Shown piece by piece: positions 46,710-58,332 of a stretch of DNA of 64,000 nt. The translations under genes and the position numbers were made by a program. Under the pieces are notes generated by a model, which was not told the DNA's origin, searched no databases, and saw only the letters and a program-made list of their open reading frames with translations. Numbering within the stretch: the stretch's first letter is position 1; every line of letters begins with the position of its first letter. Source of the DNA: Melieria omissa (Eukaryota; Arthropoda; Insecta; Diptera; Ulidiidae); contig OZ020268.1 of the NCBI GenBank assembly GCA_963971225.1, forward strand, positions 14,423,032-14,487,031, written 5' to 3'.

Positions 46710-49287
46710 ACATCGCATTCGAACATTCATAGAACGAAACTATTTCAGCTGCTTATGTCACACATTCTTTAATAAACAATTGCAACTTTTTAAAGCCAAC
46801 ATCAACAACTTAAAGACGTCATCGCACAAACAAAACAACAAAGCATAAATAAAACTCCTCAAATGCAGCAAAAGGTGGAGTCGAGTTGTAAAGTTCTGGC
46901 GAAATATGTCAAAGAATTTTCCAACATGTTATGACTCAGAATACAGCAAAGTTTTTGCTTAAAATTGCAAAGTGTATGTAATTTGTTGCTGTAGCCACCT
47001 TTGTTATTGCAATGTGCAGAAGAGCAGCACGAAAAGTACAGAAAAATTGGGGCACATTTTGCTGCCATTCCCGCGGCGAGGTCTACGACTTGCGAAAAAA
47101 TAAAACAGAGGCTGCCATACATTTGTGTCGGTTGCAAGTGGCATAACAGCAACAACAAGACGCTAGCCAAAGAGCCGTCAAGGAAAGTGCAAAATAAAGT
47201 TGATTTCCTGTCGCGTGCACTTTAAGTGAAATGCGCTCGAGTGCACATGGCTTTGTGTGTGAGTGTGTGTGTGGCACATCACTCACCTGCAATGGGACGC
47301 GTCGCCACTCTACTCCAGTCACTTCAGTGGCAAGTCAACAACTTTGCCTTTCGCCCTGCGGGTGAAGTGACTGCTTGCGTGTGTTGTTGCCTTCCCGCTT
47401 TATCTGCAACTGTGTGTGTGTGCGTTTATGTGCAGTGTAGAAGCCATTTGTGGTCGAGCATGCATGCAACTCGTATCAAAGTCGCTTTTAGCTTGGCAAG
47501 TGGCACACTTTTTCTTCCTTGCCACCTGCAGTGTTTCTTTATTTAACGCGCACACGCTCCGCCCCAACTCTGAATTTGGCGTTGAAGTTGCCGCAAATTC
47601 ATTTGCAACTCTTGCGTTGCATGCAGCGTTTCGCATTTCGCACCGGCAAAGGTCGCATGTTGGCGCTGCGGTGATTGCAAGCCACAGATAAGCGTAGCCA
47701 ACAGCCAGTTGACGCCTTCGTGCACTGCCAGGCAATGCGGTTGTTGAACTCGAACTGCGAAAACTGAAATGTAAAGAACGCAAAACCTGCTGCGTGCCTG
47801 TGCACTGCGGCGCCACAAAACTTTGCCAGCACCAACGCCAACGTCAACGTCAACGCCAACTGGCCGCGTTCGCATTAATTGCTAATTTTTCATTAATGAC
47901 ATTGCGCCGCAGTGACGGGTCGGTGCGCCGCATCCGGAAGCATGAAAATAATAAGGCAACATAAATTTTGCGCCAATCAACACAATGATAAATACGCGCT
48001 ACGTGCCGTTGCTGTGCAGTTTGGTTTGATGTGCGCGGAAGGACATCAGCCAACCAGCCGCACCCACACTGCTTTGCAATCAATTCCCGCATCTGAGTAG
48101 CTGCCAACCGCGCGGTTGGCAGAATGGCAAAATGATGGTCGATAGTGCGGCGCTTGTGAACGAGTTGAGAAATGGCTTTCGTCGGGCAGCCGGAAGCGCT
48201 GCAAGGCAAAAGACTTCATAATCATTTAACTTAGCACGGCTCAGCGTCCATGCGTAATCCCTGCGGATTGCAAATACCAAAGTAGTATGAAACTTTTCGG
48301 ATCAATAATCGCTGAGCCAGAAGAATGAGAATTCCCAGCTAACTGCGTTTTAATGAAGTACTGTAGTTGCCTCTATAAATAAACACATTCAGACTTTAAA
48401 GTGCTTATTTCATTTATTTTCATTACATTCCTTCATCTCTCATCAAGTTGCATCACTTTATTTTAAGTTTTTAAGTGGCTACTTAGTCTTGAAAAATATA
48501 TTTATGGCTATTTTTATGAATTAATTGTGAGGAGACAAATTTGTATTATAATATATTTTTTTAAAGTTTCTTTATGCGTGGTTTAAATTTAAAAATTAAT
48601 AATAATAAATGATAAAAATTAGATAATAATAAATTATAAAAATTAATAATTAAATAAGTATTATTTTGATACAAAATAAGCACAACAGCAACAACAACAA
48701 GCTACAATTCTGTGTGTATCATTGTTATGAAAAAAGTATTGCACAACTGAAACTGTTCTATTTATTGGAAACAAATGAACCAATAAGTTGTTTGATTAGC
48801 ATTAATCTGGCTCTCGCTGGATGCAGAATTGGCTACTTGAAACTTGACATTTGATATTTCATGTTAATGACCCAAAAAAGGTTAGAATTTCATCGTAGAC
48901 TGACGCTCATAAATTATATTAATATTTTGACTAACATTTGAATTATATATTATATTATTTTTAAATTATTTCATCATTAAATTATTATTTTTTCTATATT
49001 AAACTTTCAGTCTCTCAGAAAAAGAAACCATAAATCACTCTTCAATGTTGATGACCCAAAAAAAGTTTAGCATTTCATCGTCGACTGACGTTCGGAAATT
49101 AGATAAATATTGTTACCAACATTTTAATTATTTAATATAATATTTTTAAATTATTTCATCATTAAATTATTTTTTTTCTATATTAAAATTTCAGTCTCTC
49201 AGAAAAAGAAACCATAAATTACTCTTCAAGGTTGATGACTCAATAAAAGTTTAGCATTTCATCGTAAACTGACGTTCGGAAATTATA

Positions 49288-50208
49288 TCAGGTGTACAAC
49301 TTTGCTTCCGCCGTTTTTTTCCAAAATTAAAAGCTTTATTGCGAAAAAGTGCTTAGAGATGTATTATTCAAAGTATTGTCCGTCGCTAGCGACAACTTTC
49401 TCCCATCTTTCCGGCAATTTTCGGATCCCGGCTCGAAAAAAGGAGTCCTCTTTTGACGCTATCCATGAAGCAATCCATTTTACCAATTCTTCGAAGGATT
49501 GAAAATGTTGATCTGCCAGGCCGTGTGCAATCGAACGGAATAGGTGGAAGTCAGAAGGGGCGACATCTGGGGAATACGGCGGGTGGGGCAAGACTTCCCA
49601 TTTCAGCGTTTCCAGGTACTTTTTGACCACTTTTGCGACGTGAGGCCGAGCATTGTCGTGTTGGAGGATGACTTTGTCATGTCGCTCTTGATATTGTGGC
49701 CGCTGTTCTTTTAGCGCGCGACTAAGGCGCATCAGTTGCGTTCGGTAGCGATCTCCTGTGATGGTTTCACCCGGTTTTAAGAGCTCGTAGTAAATCACAC
49801 CGAGCTGAGTTGTTAATCTTTGAAGGTTTTTTCTCTTCCACCACCATGTTTGTCTTCGACATCGAAATCACCATTTTTAAAACGTTGAAACCACTCCCGA
49901 CACGTTCTTTCACTCAGAGCAGCATCACCGTAAGTTTCTGAGAGCATTCGATGCGCTTCAGCTGCATTTTTTTCGAATTGTAACAGAAAAGTAAAACTTC
50001 CCGCAAATGGCGAGAATTGGGCACATAAACGGACATTTTCGAGCGTGAATAATACGAAAACAAGAACAACTGTCACTGAAACGGCGATGACAATTCGTTA
50101 GGCACTGTCCACACTCACTTTAAAGGCATTACCATCTATGTATTTCAACCAGCCTCAGCCGGTACAGCCACCTATCGGAAAACGGCGGAAGCAAAGTTGT
50201 ACACCTGA
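49288..50208 (-). mobile_element. Internally deleted mariner inside the 185-bp repeat
   Basis: The ends are TCAGGTGTACAACTTTGCTT on both strands, continuing CCGCCGTTTT, with TA at 49286-49287 and 50209-50210. The 921-bp length and the split coding sequence show a loss of about 0.35 kb in the middle. The near-identity of the two terminal repeats suggests a fairly recent arrival. Confidence 0.92.
49364..50076 (-). pseudogene. Mariner transposase, internal deletion
   Basis: The N-terminal part, from about ENVRLCAQFSPF through AAEAHRMLSETYGDAAL and CREWFQRFKNGDFDVEDKHG to KTFKD, is followed by a stop. About 10 bp further the frame resumes with QLGVIYYELLKPGETI. So the stretch that normally holds the second helix-turn-helix and the first catalytic Asp is gone. 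The rest is intact: second Asp in QHDNARPH, third in VAPSDFHLF, 34 residues between them, and the end KLPERWEKVVASDGQYFE. It is related to the mauritiana/capitata side of mariners. It cannot make an active enzyme. Confidence 0.88.
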
Positions 50209-50358
50209 TATTAATATTTTTTAAGACATTTTGATTATTATGTTATTTTATAATTTCACATTTAGATTTCATCATTAAGTTATTTCTTTTTTTATATATT
50301 AAAATTTAAGTCTTTCAGAAAAAGAAAAAAAAGCTTTTTTTGAACCATAAACTACTCT

Positions 50359-53300
50359 TAAATTTTTTCAGCAATTTCCTTTATTCTCTCTGTTGATTTA
50401 TTCACCATCACAGCTATTATCTGCTTCTTTTTCCCTTCTCAATCTTTCCTTCCAAGTCTTTGCATTTACACATCTTCCTCTTATTAATTGCTTTTCCCCA
50501 TCTCAAACAACTTTTCCTTTTGATTTCCACTCCAACGCTTGCTTTGCCTCTTACTCCTACTTCGATATTTAACAAAATATATCAACAGTCATTATACATA
50601 ACAACAATTCGTATAGGCAAACTCTAACCTCACTTTCCGTTCGACTCAAATTATCCGCCCAAAGGAAATAATTTTTCTTTATGCCATTTTCCAAATGGTT
50701 TAATTGCTGCCCAATGCGCCAACTGCAAGTCATGCCACATGCCACTTCTAGCCCCCACCATAAGTAAATTCTTGTCTTGTAGCGCTCGCACATTCTTTGG
50801 AACTGGCAGTTCAGTAGCAAACATTCAAGCAAAAAGCTGCTGAGCAGTTCCTGTCGCAGCGCAGCGAAAAGCCAGTTGGGGTCAATAGTTGCCGCCCGCA
50901 ATGAATCGTGGCCGGCCGCCAAACAGCCCACAACGAAGTAGCCAAAGGCTGAAAGATGTATTCAACATTGATGCGGTCAGAGGCAGCGTGGCAGTGGGAT
51001 CGAACAGGAGCAGGAAAGCGGCCAATTGCAAAGTTATTTTCGATTTCGTCTGCAAAAGTTGCCATAACAATTTCATTCATTTCGCCGAGTGACAACCACA
51101 GTAACAACAATTACAATAACACACCATGAAACACCAGTCACTACAACAACAACAGCTGGCCAAATCCAGAGGCAACAAGCAGTTAGCAAAACAAGAAAAG
51201 ATTTAAAAACAAAAATGGCAGCCACTAGAAAAACGTTGGTCAATGCGTGAAAATTAATTTGCGGCATGTTTTCGCAATTAAAAACTTTTTGCACATTTTG
51301 CTTTACACGTTTCGTTGCTGGTGTTATTGTTGCTATTGTTGTTGTTGTTGTTGTTGATGTTGTAAAGGAAACAAAGACTTTGCCGCCCACGCTTTTAGTT
51401 GTGTGCTCAAAAGTTTCGGTGTTGCAACATAAAAATAACAATAAAAAAATAAAAATAATGTAAATACAACAAAAATAACAATAAAGAATAAAGTGAAAGC
51501 GCAAAAGTTTGAGGGTGAAGCAAGTGTGAGTGCCAGCAAAAATCACGTTTAATAGCATTTCGCTGCACGCCTCTGGTAACATTTGGCAGCACCATTGCCA
51601 TTGCCAGCGTCAGCGACAGGGACAGCGCCGCCATTGCCAACATGCACTAATTGAAATAATAATAAAATTGCGACATAAAGTGAAATAATGGTCTCATTTC
51701 CATTGATATTGTGCGCCAGTGTGTGGGCGTGAAACGTCCATCTGACTGAGTGTGTGCGCGCCTGGCGTTGCCACCAAATTGCGTTTCAAGCACATTTGAA
51801 TTTCAATTTTTGGCTCACCGCAAATATTTGCGCTATTTGCAGATTTTTTAACATTCAAAGCATTTTTGTGTTTTTATTTAAATTTTTTGTTGTAGTTGTT
51901 TATAGTTAATTTCCAAAATATTTATCCAGCACAGATTTGTGTGCACTAAGGGAAATTGAATTATTGAAATGTAAAATGTGTACACAAAATTACACAATGC
52001 TTGTCACTTTGAAAATTCAATTTTTCCATTAGGCGCAAAAAACATTTATCACAGCAACAACACTGAGCGTTGCATTTATTTAAAAGTCAAATAAAAATAA
52101 CTTGCGCCGCCTTCCCTTCACTTTATGCTAATTGCAAATGTTAACGTCGCCCAGACAGCAACAAACGCCCAACCGCTGTTCCCCGAAGCCGAGTAGCTCG
52201 CAAAGATAAACGACTGAAGTCTGCACACTTTATCGCCAACCTGCCAAGCGGACTGAAAATTTCCATTAGCAGCATCAGCCGTGCCAATCGCGCCGCAAAT
52301 CAGCGCCGCTCGACAGCCCCAAAGCCACCCAAAGCCGCAAAACCGCGCCGTCGTCGCTTGTCGCTGTCGACTGCCGACTGTCGGCTGGCGTTGTATTGTG
52401 TTTCGGTTGTCAGTTGTGCTTCAGCACTGCCTCCGCTGTCGTCAGCGCTAATGATTGATGTCAATATTATTGCGATTGACGCGCTGCTCAGTTCGGCTGG
52501 CAACGCCGCAATTTAGAAACATTTTTAAAATGCAATTAATTTAAAAATCGTGCGCAGATTTTCACCATCCGGCAGTTGGCTTATATGCGACATTAAGTGC
52601 TTCGCATTGGCTGGCGGCAGCGCTTCCAAAAAAACATTTTGACAGCTTTAACGCGTGTTAACACTGACGGCCCACTGCCGCCAAGCTTGACACGTTCTGA
52701 CATTTTTATGAGCGCCCATCGAAAAGCCGACAGGGCTTAGGGGCATTGTTGGAGCGGCATGCATGCAGGCAATCACCTTCAATCTTCATTTGGCAACTGA
52801 CGCTGGTAATGCCAGCTGACAGCAGGCAAATACAGCATAAACATTTTCACAGAAAGGGTGCTGCTTCTTGTTCTTGCTGTTGTAATGCACTGAAATGGAA
52901 GCAAAATATTTATTAGTTATTAAAAACAACCCTCACAAAGTACTCACATCGCTGTACTTCGCTCCATTGGTCCTGAAGGTCCTTTCAATCCGACTACGAA
53001 TTCACACTCACAGCATGAATGATGGCGGGAAGCTATGTTAGTCGCTATCGGACTCTGGTGCCAGTTGTGTATGTAGCTATGAGTGTCAGAAGTGATTGAC
53101 CAGTTATGAGTGCTATCAACTTTCAGTCAACAACAACATCAATAACACTGATCAACAGCAAAATAAATTGCTTTGCTGGGTTTGACATCAGTTTTAGGAT
53201 AATTAGGGAGCGCTGATTTCGAATCCGCAAACCGTTTTTAAAACTTAGTTTCCGTTTTCGCAAAATGGGCATGTCACTTTTTCGGATTTTCCCTAATTTT

Positions 53301-53925
53301 TTCACGTTTGGGATTGTAATTTCTAAACCAATAAACCGGTTGACATAATTTTCACTTTGTTGCATTAACAACACCGCACAGCTTCTTTTTCGATGCAACT
53401 TATTTTTATAAGTTTTACAATTCCGCGGGAATCGGACCTCAAATTACGAAAATATGGAATTTCATGGCGTTTTATTTAATGTTGAAAAACATGCACATTT
53501 TTCATAAATCAAGTATCGAGTTATGTATAACAAGAAAGCGGAAACATCAAATAATACAACACAGCCAAATTTTTTGGCGTAAGTCACATTCTCATCGAAA
53601 TAATTGCAAAAATTTACCATAGTCATTTTCATCACTTTTCATACCTTTTTCCTTAAAAAATTAAGGGCCTCAAAATATTCTCTTTTATATGTTCCGTTTA
53701 TAGTTTGGAATACAAGCAAAAAACAAAAAGATTTTGAATTGCTCAAAACAAAACAAAAAATTAAAAACTTTGCATATTTTCGTAAAGAAAATTTTAATCC
53801 AGGAGAGAGAAGTAATGATTTTTTGACAATAAATAAAATACAATAAATATGCTTCTTCACAAATATACAACTACAAAACATTGCGAAAACCGTATTGCAG
53901 TGCAGACAACTTCAACTTATTTACC
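50359..53925. other. Unique non-coding sequence
   Basis: No gene is supported. A C/T-rich part (50390-50570) is followed by GC-richer sequence (50680-51100), CAA/GTT repeats (51100-51480), a second GC-rich block (52140-52500) and AT-rich sequence. A minus-strand frame at 53123-53398 has no domain I can name. Confidence 0.45.
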
Positions 53926-53929
53926 TTAA

Positions 53930-54452
53930 CCCTTTCGACCCCAAAGTTGCCTAAGAGCAGCTTCACCTATTTGTCATCTTATAGCAAAAGCTACGATTGA
54001 TTCATGGGTTTAATTTGAGTAGGCACCAGCAAATTAATATTTTTAGAAGTGAATTCAAAGCAAATTACAACAACTTTTCTGTTATCTCCAACATAATTTC
54101 CAATAATTTGCAGCGATATCGGGGAATGTTTGTGTTCTAATTGAAGTCTACGAATTTCGCGCTTTTGATCAAAGTCCTGTTTCTTTACTAATGTTTAAAT
54201 AAAATCAAAAAGTGATGATTTTGTATTTTTTCACAAATGTTAAATAATTTTTCTGTAATTAAAAAATATTGATACAAAATTTATTTAACCCGTTTCAAGC
54301 TAAAATTGTTCAAAAGTAAACTAGCTCTAGAATTCTAACAAAGAAGCGTAGCGACTTCAAATATCATGTGCACAATTCTTAAGGAAGTATTTCATGATTT
54401 AAATACCAAAAAGTAATATCGAGACACAGTGTAAAATTCGGAGTCGAAAGGG
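53930..54452 (+). mobile_element. TTAA-flanked (piggyBac-type) MITE, family P1, reference copy
   Basis: The ends read CCCTTTCGACCCCAAAG on the left and CCCTTTCGACTCCGAAT on the opposite strand at the right, flanked by TTAA at 53926-53929 and 54453-54456. It is 523 bp. The interior is AT-rich and non-coding. Two other copies lie at 9598-9982 (same orientation, truncated) and 35733-36249 (inverted). Confidence 0.9.
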
Positions 54453-55751
54453 TTAAGCCGCCTTCGGCTTCGGCGTCATCAAGTCATATTGAATAAAGTT
54501 CATATTAAATTGGTTTGAGAAAACTTTTTAATTTCTCGCTCCGCAGCCGTAACAGGAATCTGCTTTCTGTCGTTTCTATTGCAATTCTTAAGACGTACAA
54601 CAACTACAACTAAAGCAGCAGCAAATGTAATAACAACAACTCATTTACGCTTCATAAAAATGTAAGCGTGCCAGCGAATAGCGAATAGCGTCCACACCCC
54701 AAGCGATTATGCGCCAAAGTGCCAGCGCACAGCTGCAGCGGCTCCGCAAGCAAAGTGGCCGGCAACCGCCCGCGACAATGGCACTTTTGTTGGTTCGCTT
54801 CGTAAAAGCGTCCACTTAACTAACTCGAGTCGTTTATTTTGATATTGTTGACGCTGTTGGCCGCATTGCTGTGCTATTCGGTGTTTTTGTTTTTGTTATT
54901 GCATTGTCTTTGCGCTGCTTGTTTCGTGTATTCCCCAGCCGACCCGAACCCAAACCCAGACCCAGACCCAGGCCCGGACAGGGACGCACCAATGCAGCAC
55001 TTGTCAATTACGTTCGTACACGCTGTGACACCCAACACTCGCGTCGCATCGCATCGCCTCGTCTCGCCTCGTCTCGTTTATTGTGATTTTCCTTTGGTGC
55101 TGCTTTGCTTTTGTTTGTTGGCGTTTTTGTTGGGAGTTTTGGCCACACAGCCAAATATGTAGCACGAAAATCCCTCATCAACATGATGAGCGCAATTTTA
55201 ATTCTTGATGATTGCTGCTTACAATCGCAGCGGGACACTTGAGCGGACAGCTGCTCTGCTGCAAGGACATCAGCGAAATTATTATGGCAACGACAGAATG
55301 TTGCTGCTGATTATGGCGATTATGATGGCCGGCACTGAGTGGCGTAATGAGCGCCGCACGCCCAGTCGTTTGGGCGCAGCGCGCTGTGTGCCGCCTTCGC
55401 CGTTTTGTGTACTTCCGGCGGAAGTACAATTTCTGTCTCTCACTTTAATCTGATTTTCATCATGGCCCCACTGATTTTTTCGCTACGTTTTTGGGCTTTG
55501 CGCTGTTCGCTGTTCGTTGTTGACAAAAAGTAATTAACTCATTAGGTGCATGAATGGATGGATGGATGGAATGGGGGGGACTGTGTGCTGCGCTGATTGT
55601 GCGCCTGGCGAGCGCCAACATGCAGCATCGACTGCTAATTCCTCGACAACTTTTACTTGTGTGTACTTGCTTTTTGCACACATTTTGCTTGCTGGCATTT
55701 TTCGTTGGTGTGTGCATTGAACGAATGGTTTTTGTTGGCTTCGTTGTCTGA

Positions 55752-56171
55752 GTGAATGCAAACTTCAAAAGTCAACAAGCGGCTCGCTTGGTGTGGCAGA
55801 AGCAGAAAATGTGCACAAGCTGTACTGTAAAATGTTTTCATTGTGTGAACAGCAGCTGGACAGAAGGTCGTGCAACCAAACTTATTAGGACAATGACAGC
55901 TATGAAGAAGAATGGACGTCGGCGTGCCAATGGTTTGAATGGAAAGTCGTAAATCTGATTCTCTGTGCAACTATTTGCAGCTACAACGGATGCTGCACGC
56001 GGTGCACATGTGAATCTAATGAAGTGCGAAAGTGAGGTTCTATTGACTTTAGTACGACGACGCAATGTTGACAATGTGCCGAACAAGGTGAAACACAAGA
56101 AGAGCAAAACAAAAACAATTGTGCAGTTAAACAAGAACAAGCAGTGTCTCAGTGACTTGATTGAACGTTGA
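55752..56171 (+). pseudogene. Possible decayed gene or terminal exon, family unknown
   Basis: Two open stretches lie in the same frame, separated by TAA at 55950-55952 and TGA two codons later. The first encodes a basic, Cys-containing peptide (MCTSCTVKCFHCVNSSW, later KKNGRRRANG). The second ends at 56169-56171 and encodes a basic stretch (LVRRRNVDNVPNKVKHKKSK) and a Leu-rich end. GCAACTATTTGCAG (ending 55980) would make a good splice acceptor for the second, so it could be a last exon. The gap is too short (about 32 bp) for a normal intron between the two. I do not recognise either. Read as one unit it would be a pseudogene; by chance alone is also possible. Confidence 0.22.
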
Positions 56172-56578
56172 ATACTATGGCAAAGGCTTTTATTTCGAAA
56201 GCCTAGAAAGCCATAATTGGTTTTTGTTTGAAATAAGGACAATATTTTATATAAACGATGATAAACGATTAATGCTTACTACTTCATTCACTATATCCAG
56301 TCTTTTCTTCTTAAAAGCAAAAACCTTGAGCAGCTTAACCTCAAAACTTGCTTATAAAAAACGCACGTCTTCATTGTATTTGGTGTTCACTGCAGCCTTC
56401 CAAACCAAAGAGAATTTATATATGTGTGTGTGTATGTGTGTCTCACTGATTCGCATTAATGTTTTAACGTTTAAAAGCGTTTGAACTGCACGTCGACCTA
56501 TCGACAACGATGCTCACAGGAAGTCAGCAGCAGCCACAGCAAATTTTTCTTAATAAAGACAAGTGGATTATAGCGTAC

Positions 56579-56607
56579 ACATACACACACACACACACAC
56601 ACACATA
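56579..56607. repeat. CA microsatellite
   Basis: A near-perfect CA dinucleotide run of about 27 bp with one or two T interruptions; the longest of several CA/GT runs in the window. Confidence 0.9.
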
Positions 56608-57422
56608 CAATCCCGTGGCACGCAACCACACACATACCGGCGGTTATATACTCTATGCAAAAACGCTGCTGCACAAATTATTAACGTAATAAGGCTGAAG
56701 AGCGCGACGCTTGACTCGACTCGGCACGAGGCCAGCAGAGATTTTGGCAGCTGATGAAGATGAATGAGTGCGCGTAAGTGGCAACGAGCGCACATAGCTG
56801 AAGCAAAAAGCTACAACTTCCGGTTGCGCTGCTCCCACACGCGCACCGTACCCGAAAAGTTTAACTACGTTTAAGTGACGCAAGTTTTTTGACTGTCCTT
56901 TTTGGCGTCTATGTAGTTTTGCAATTGCTAAAAAGTTTTATCATGTAGAAGTGAACTTATTAGCTTTGCCGCTACTCGGCACACAGCGATGTGAAATGCA
57001 TAAAACTAATAGCTGCTAAGCGCAAATGGATAATAATGGCTTAATGGTTAAGTGAGGTTAGGTTAGGTTCGACAAAGTGTTGAGAGTGGATGGATACACA
57101 CTTCTACTTGGAGAAGTATCAAATAGTCTTTTAGTTGTGAAAATCTTTACAGCAATTCAAGTCCTTAATGAAGATAAGCAGAATTGATGACTTGACGTCG
57201 GTTGCTTTCGTCAAAAATCTTGACCTCAGTGCTGGGCCAGGAGGACAAAATCATGGAGCAGGTAGACCGCCCTTTTTATATAAAGAAATAAATCATTTAC
57301 TGCAATTTTGACAAATTTTCAAAATCTGAACTTCAGGCCCAGCTAAAAACCTCTCCGACCACTTTCGTCTACGTTTATAGCGTTTTGACGGAAGGAACAC
57401 CTGGCAGTGGCATAGAGAATAT

Positions 57423-57973
57423 AGGTCTGTTTGGTAGAGAATAATTTGTACGAATTTGTACAAATTTGTACAAATTATTACTGGATCCTGTTTGTTGACG
57501 CCAAATCTCCAGTAACGAGAGAGAAACTGAGAGCGTAAAGTCGCAGTTCATTTCGTGAGAATTTGCAATCTTTTTCTGGAGAAATTTTGTCCAGTAACTT
57601 TTTGCCACACAACCGTCTTGCTCAGCTTTACCCGCTGAAGCTGAAGAGAAGAATTGCAGATTGAGCGCAACGAACTATTTGCATTTTGCATTAAATGTCT
57701 GATTTAACTTAATTTTCCCTACCATTTCAAACCTCAAATGAAACTTTTAGATCAGCTGTTTCGTTCTTTAACCCTCCTGTTTACACCCTTTTTACTGTGT
57801 ATTGTGAGTGGGCCAAGTCCCAGTGGTGTAACTAAGAGTTAAAACTTGCAAATTCTTACAACTTGCTGTTTGTTTACTTTTTTGGATAGTTTGATTTAAG
57901 GTAGCATACGCTGGCTTACTCTCCTGATATTTTTTACTGGATCATTTTTACTGGAAATCTGGCCAAACGGACC
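57423..57973 (-). mobile_element. MITE family M, copy B
   Basis: It is homologous to 13127-13748 in inverted orientation. The ends are AGGTCTGTTTGGTAGAGA on the left and AGGTCCGTTTGGCCAGAT on the opposite strand at the right. Compared with copy A it lacks about 70 bp in total, including changes around the poly-purine part. It is non-coding. Confidence 0.75.
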
Positions 57974-58332
57974 TTATGTTATCCATTTATTTAAGCAACC
58001 TCTGCTGACATTCATTTTTTTGTAACAAATCAATCAAACAACGAATCAATCAAACTAAAAGTAAAATTAAGTAGGGAGGGCAGTGTACGGAACTGTGCCG
58101 CACTTCCATTCGGAGTTAAAAGTGGCCCATTCTGAATTTACTCTACTCTCTTATAGTAAAGTCTACAATTAAGACTTGAAATTCTAAGTTTACTTCCAGG
58201 CAAGCTTTCTCTAGCCTGTTGTGTACTAAAATATGCTAAGAGCTTCTGATTGTCTCAGTATCAAAATATTTTTCTCAGCATTGACTTTTTCATTGTTGTT
58301 TCTTTAAAAATTCAAATGTGTTCAAGGCGATA

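Larger units (their letters stand above)
44926..48859. other. Non-coding sequence, mixed composition
   Basis: No gene is supported. A tRNA-like relic lies at 45041-45110 and copy 8 of the 18-bp motif at 46692. Long minus- and plus-strand frames at 45665-46330 follow (GTT)n/(CAA)n repeats. GC-rich sequence at about 47200-48280 has overlapping frames on both strands without domains; an AACGCC/AACGTC hexamer repeat lies at about 47830-47862. Confidence 0.45.
48860..50358. repeat. Tandem repeat, unit about 185 bp, three copies, split by mariner
   Basis: The landmark TTTCATCGT(A/C) lies with its CATCG at 48891, 49076 and 49260, giving periods of 185 and 184 bp. Other shared words are GATGACCCAAAAAA, ATTATTTCATCATTAAATTA and TCAGTCTCTCAGAAAAAGAAACC. 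The third unit is interrupted by the mariner at 49288-50208 and resumes after it to about 50358. It is AT-rich and non-coding. Confidence 0.88.
54457..57422. other. Non-coding, with a weak gene candidate
   Basis: Apart from the candidate at 55752-56171 I see no gene. A CCCAGA/CCCGAA hexamer repeat lies at about 54940-54980, TCGCATCGCATCGCC-type repeats at about 55040-55078 and a CA run at about 56581-56605. A GGTTAGGTTAGGTT run sits at about 57054-57067. Confidence 0.4.

Noticed and set aside
53123..53398. 91-codon minus-strand frame with basic composition
   Set aside because: It starts to look protein-like but has no domain I can name and lies in AT-rich sequence; it may be a repeat fragment.
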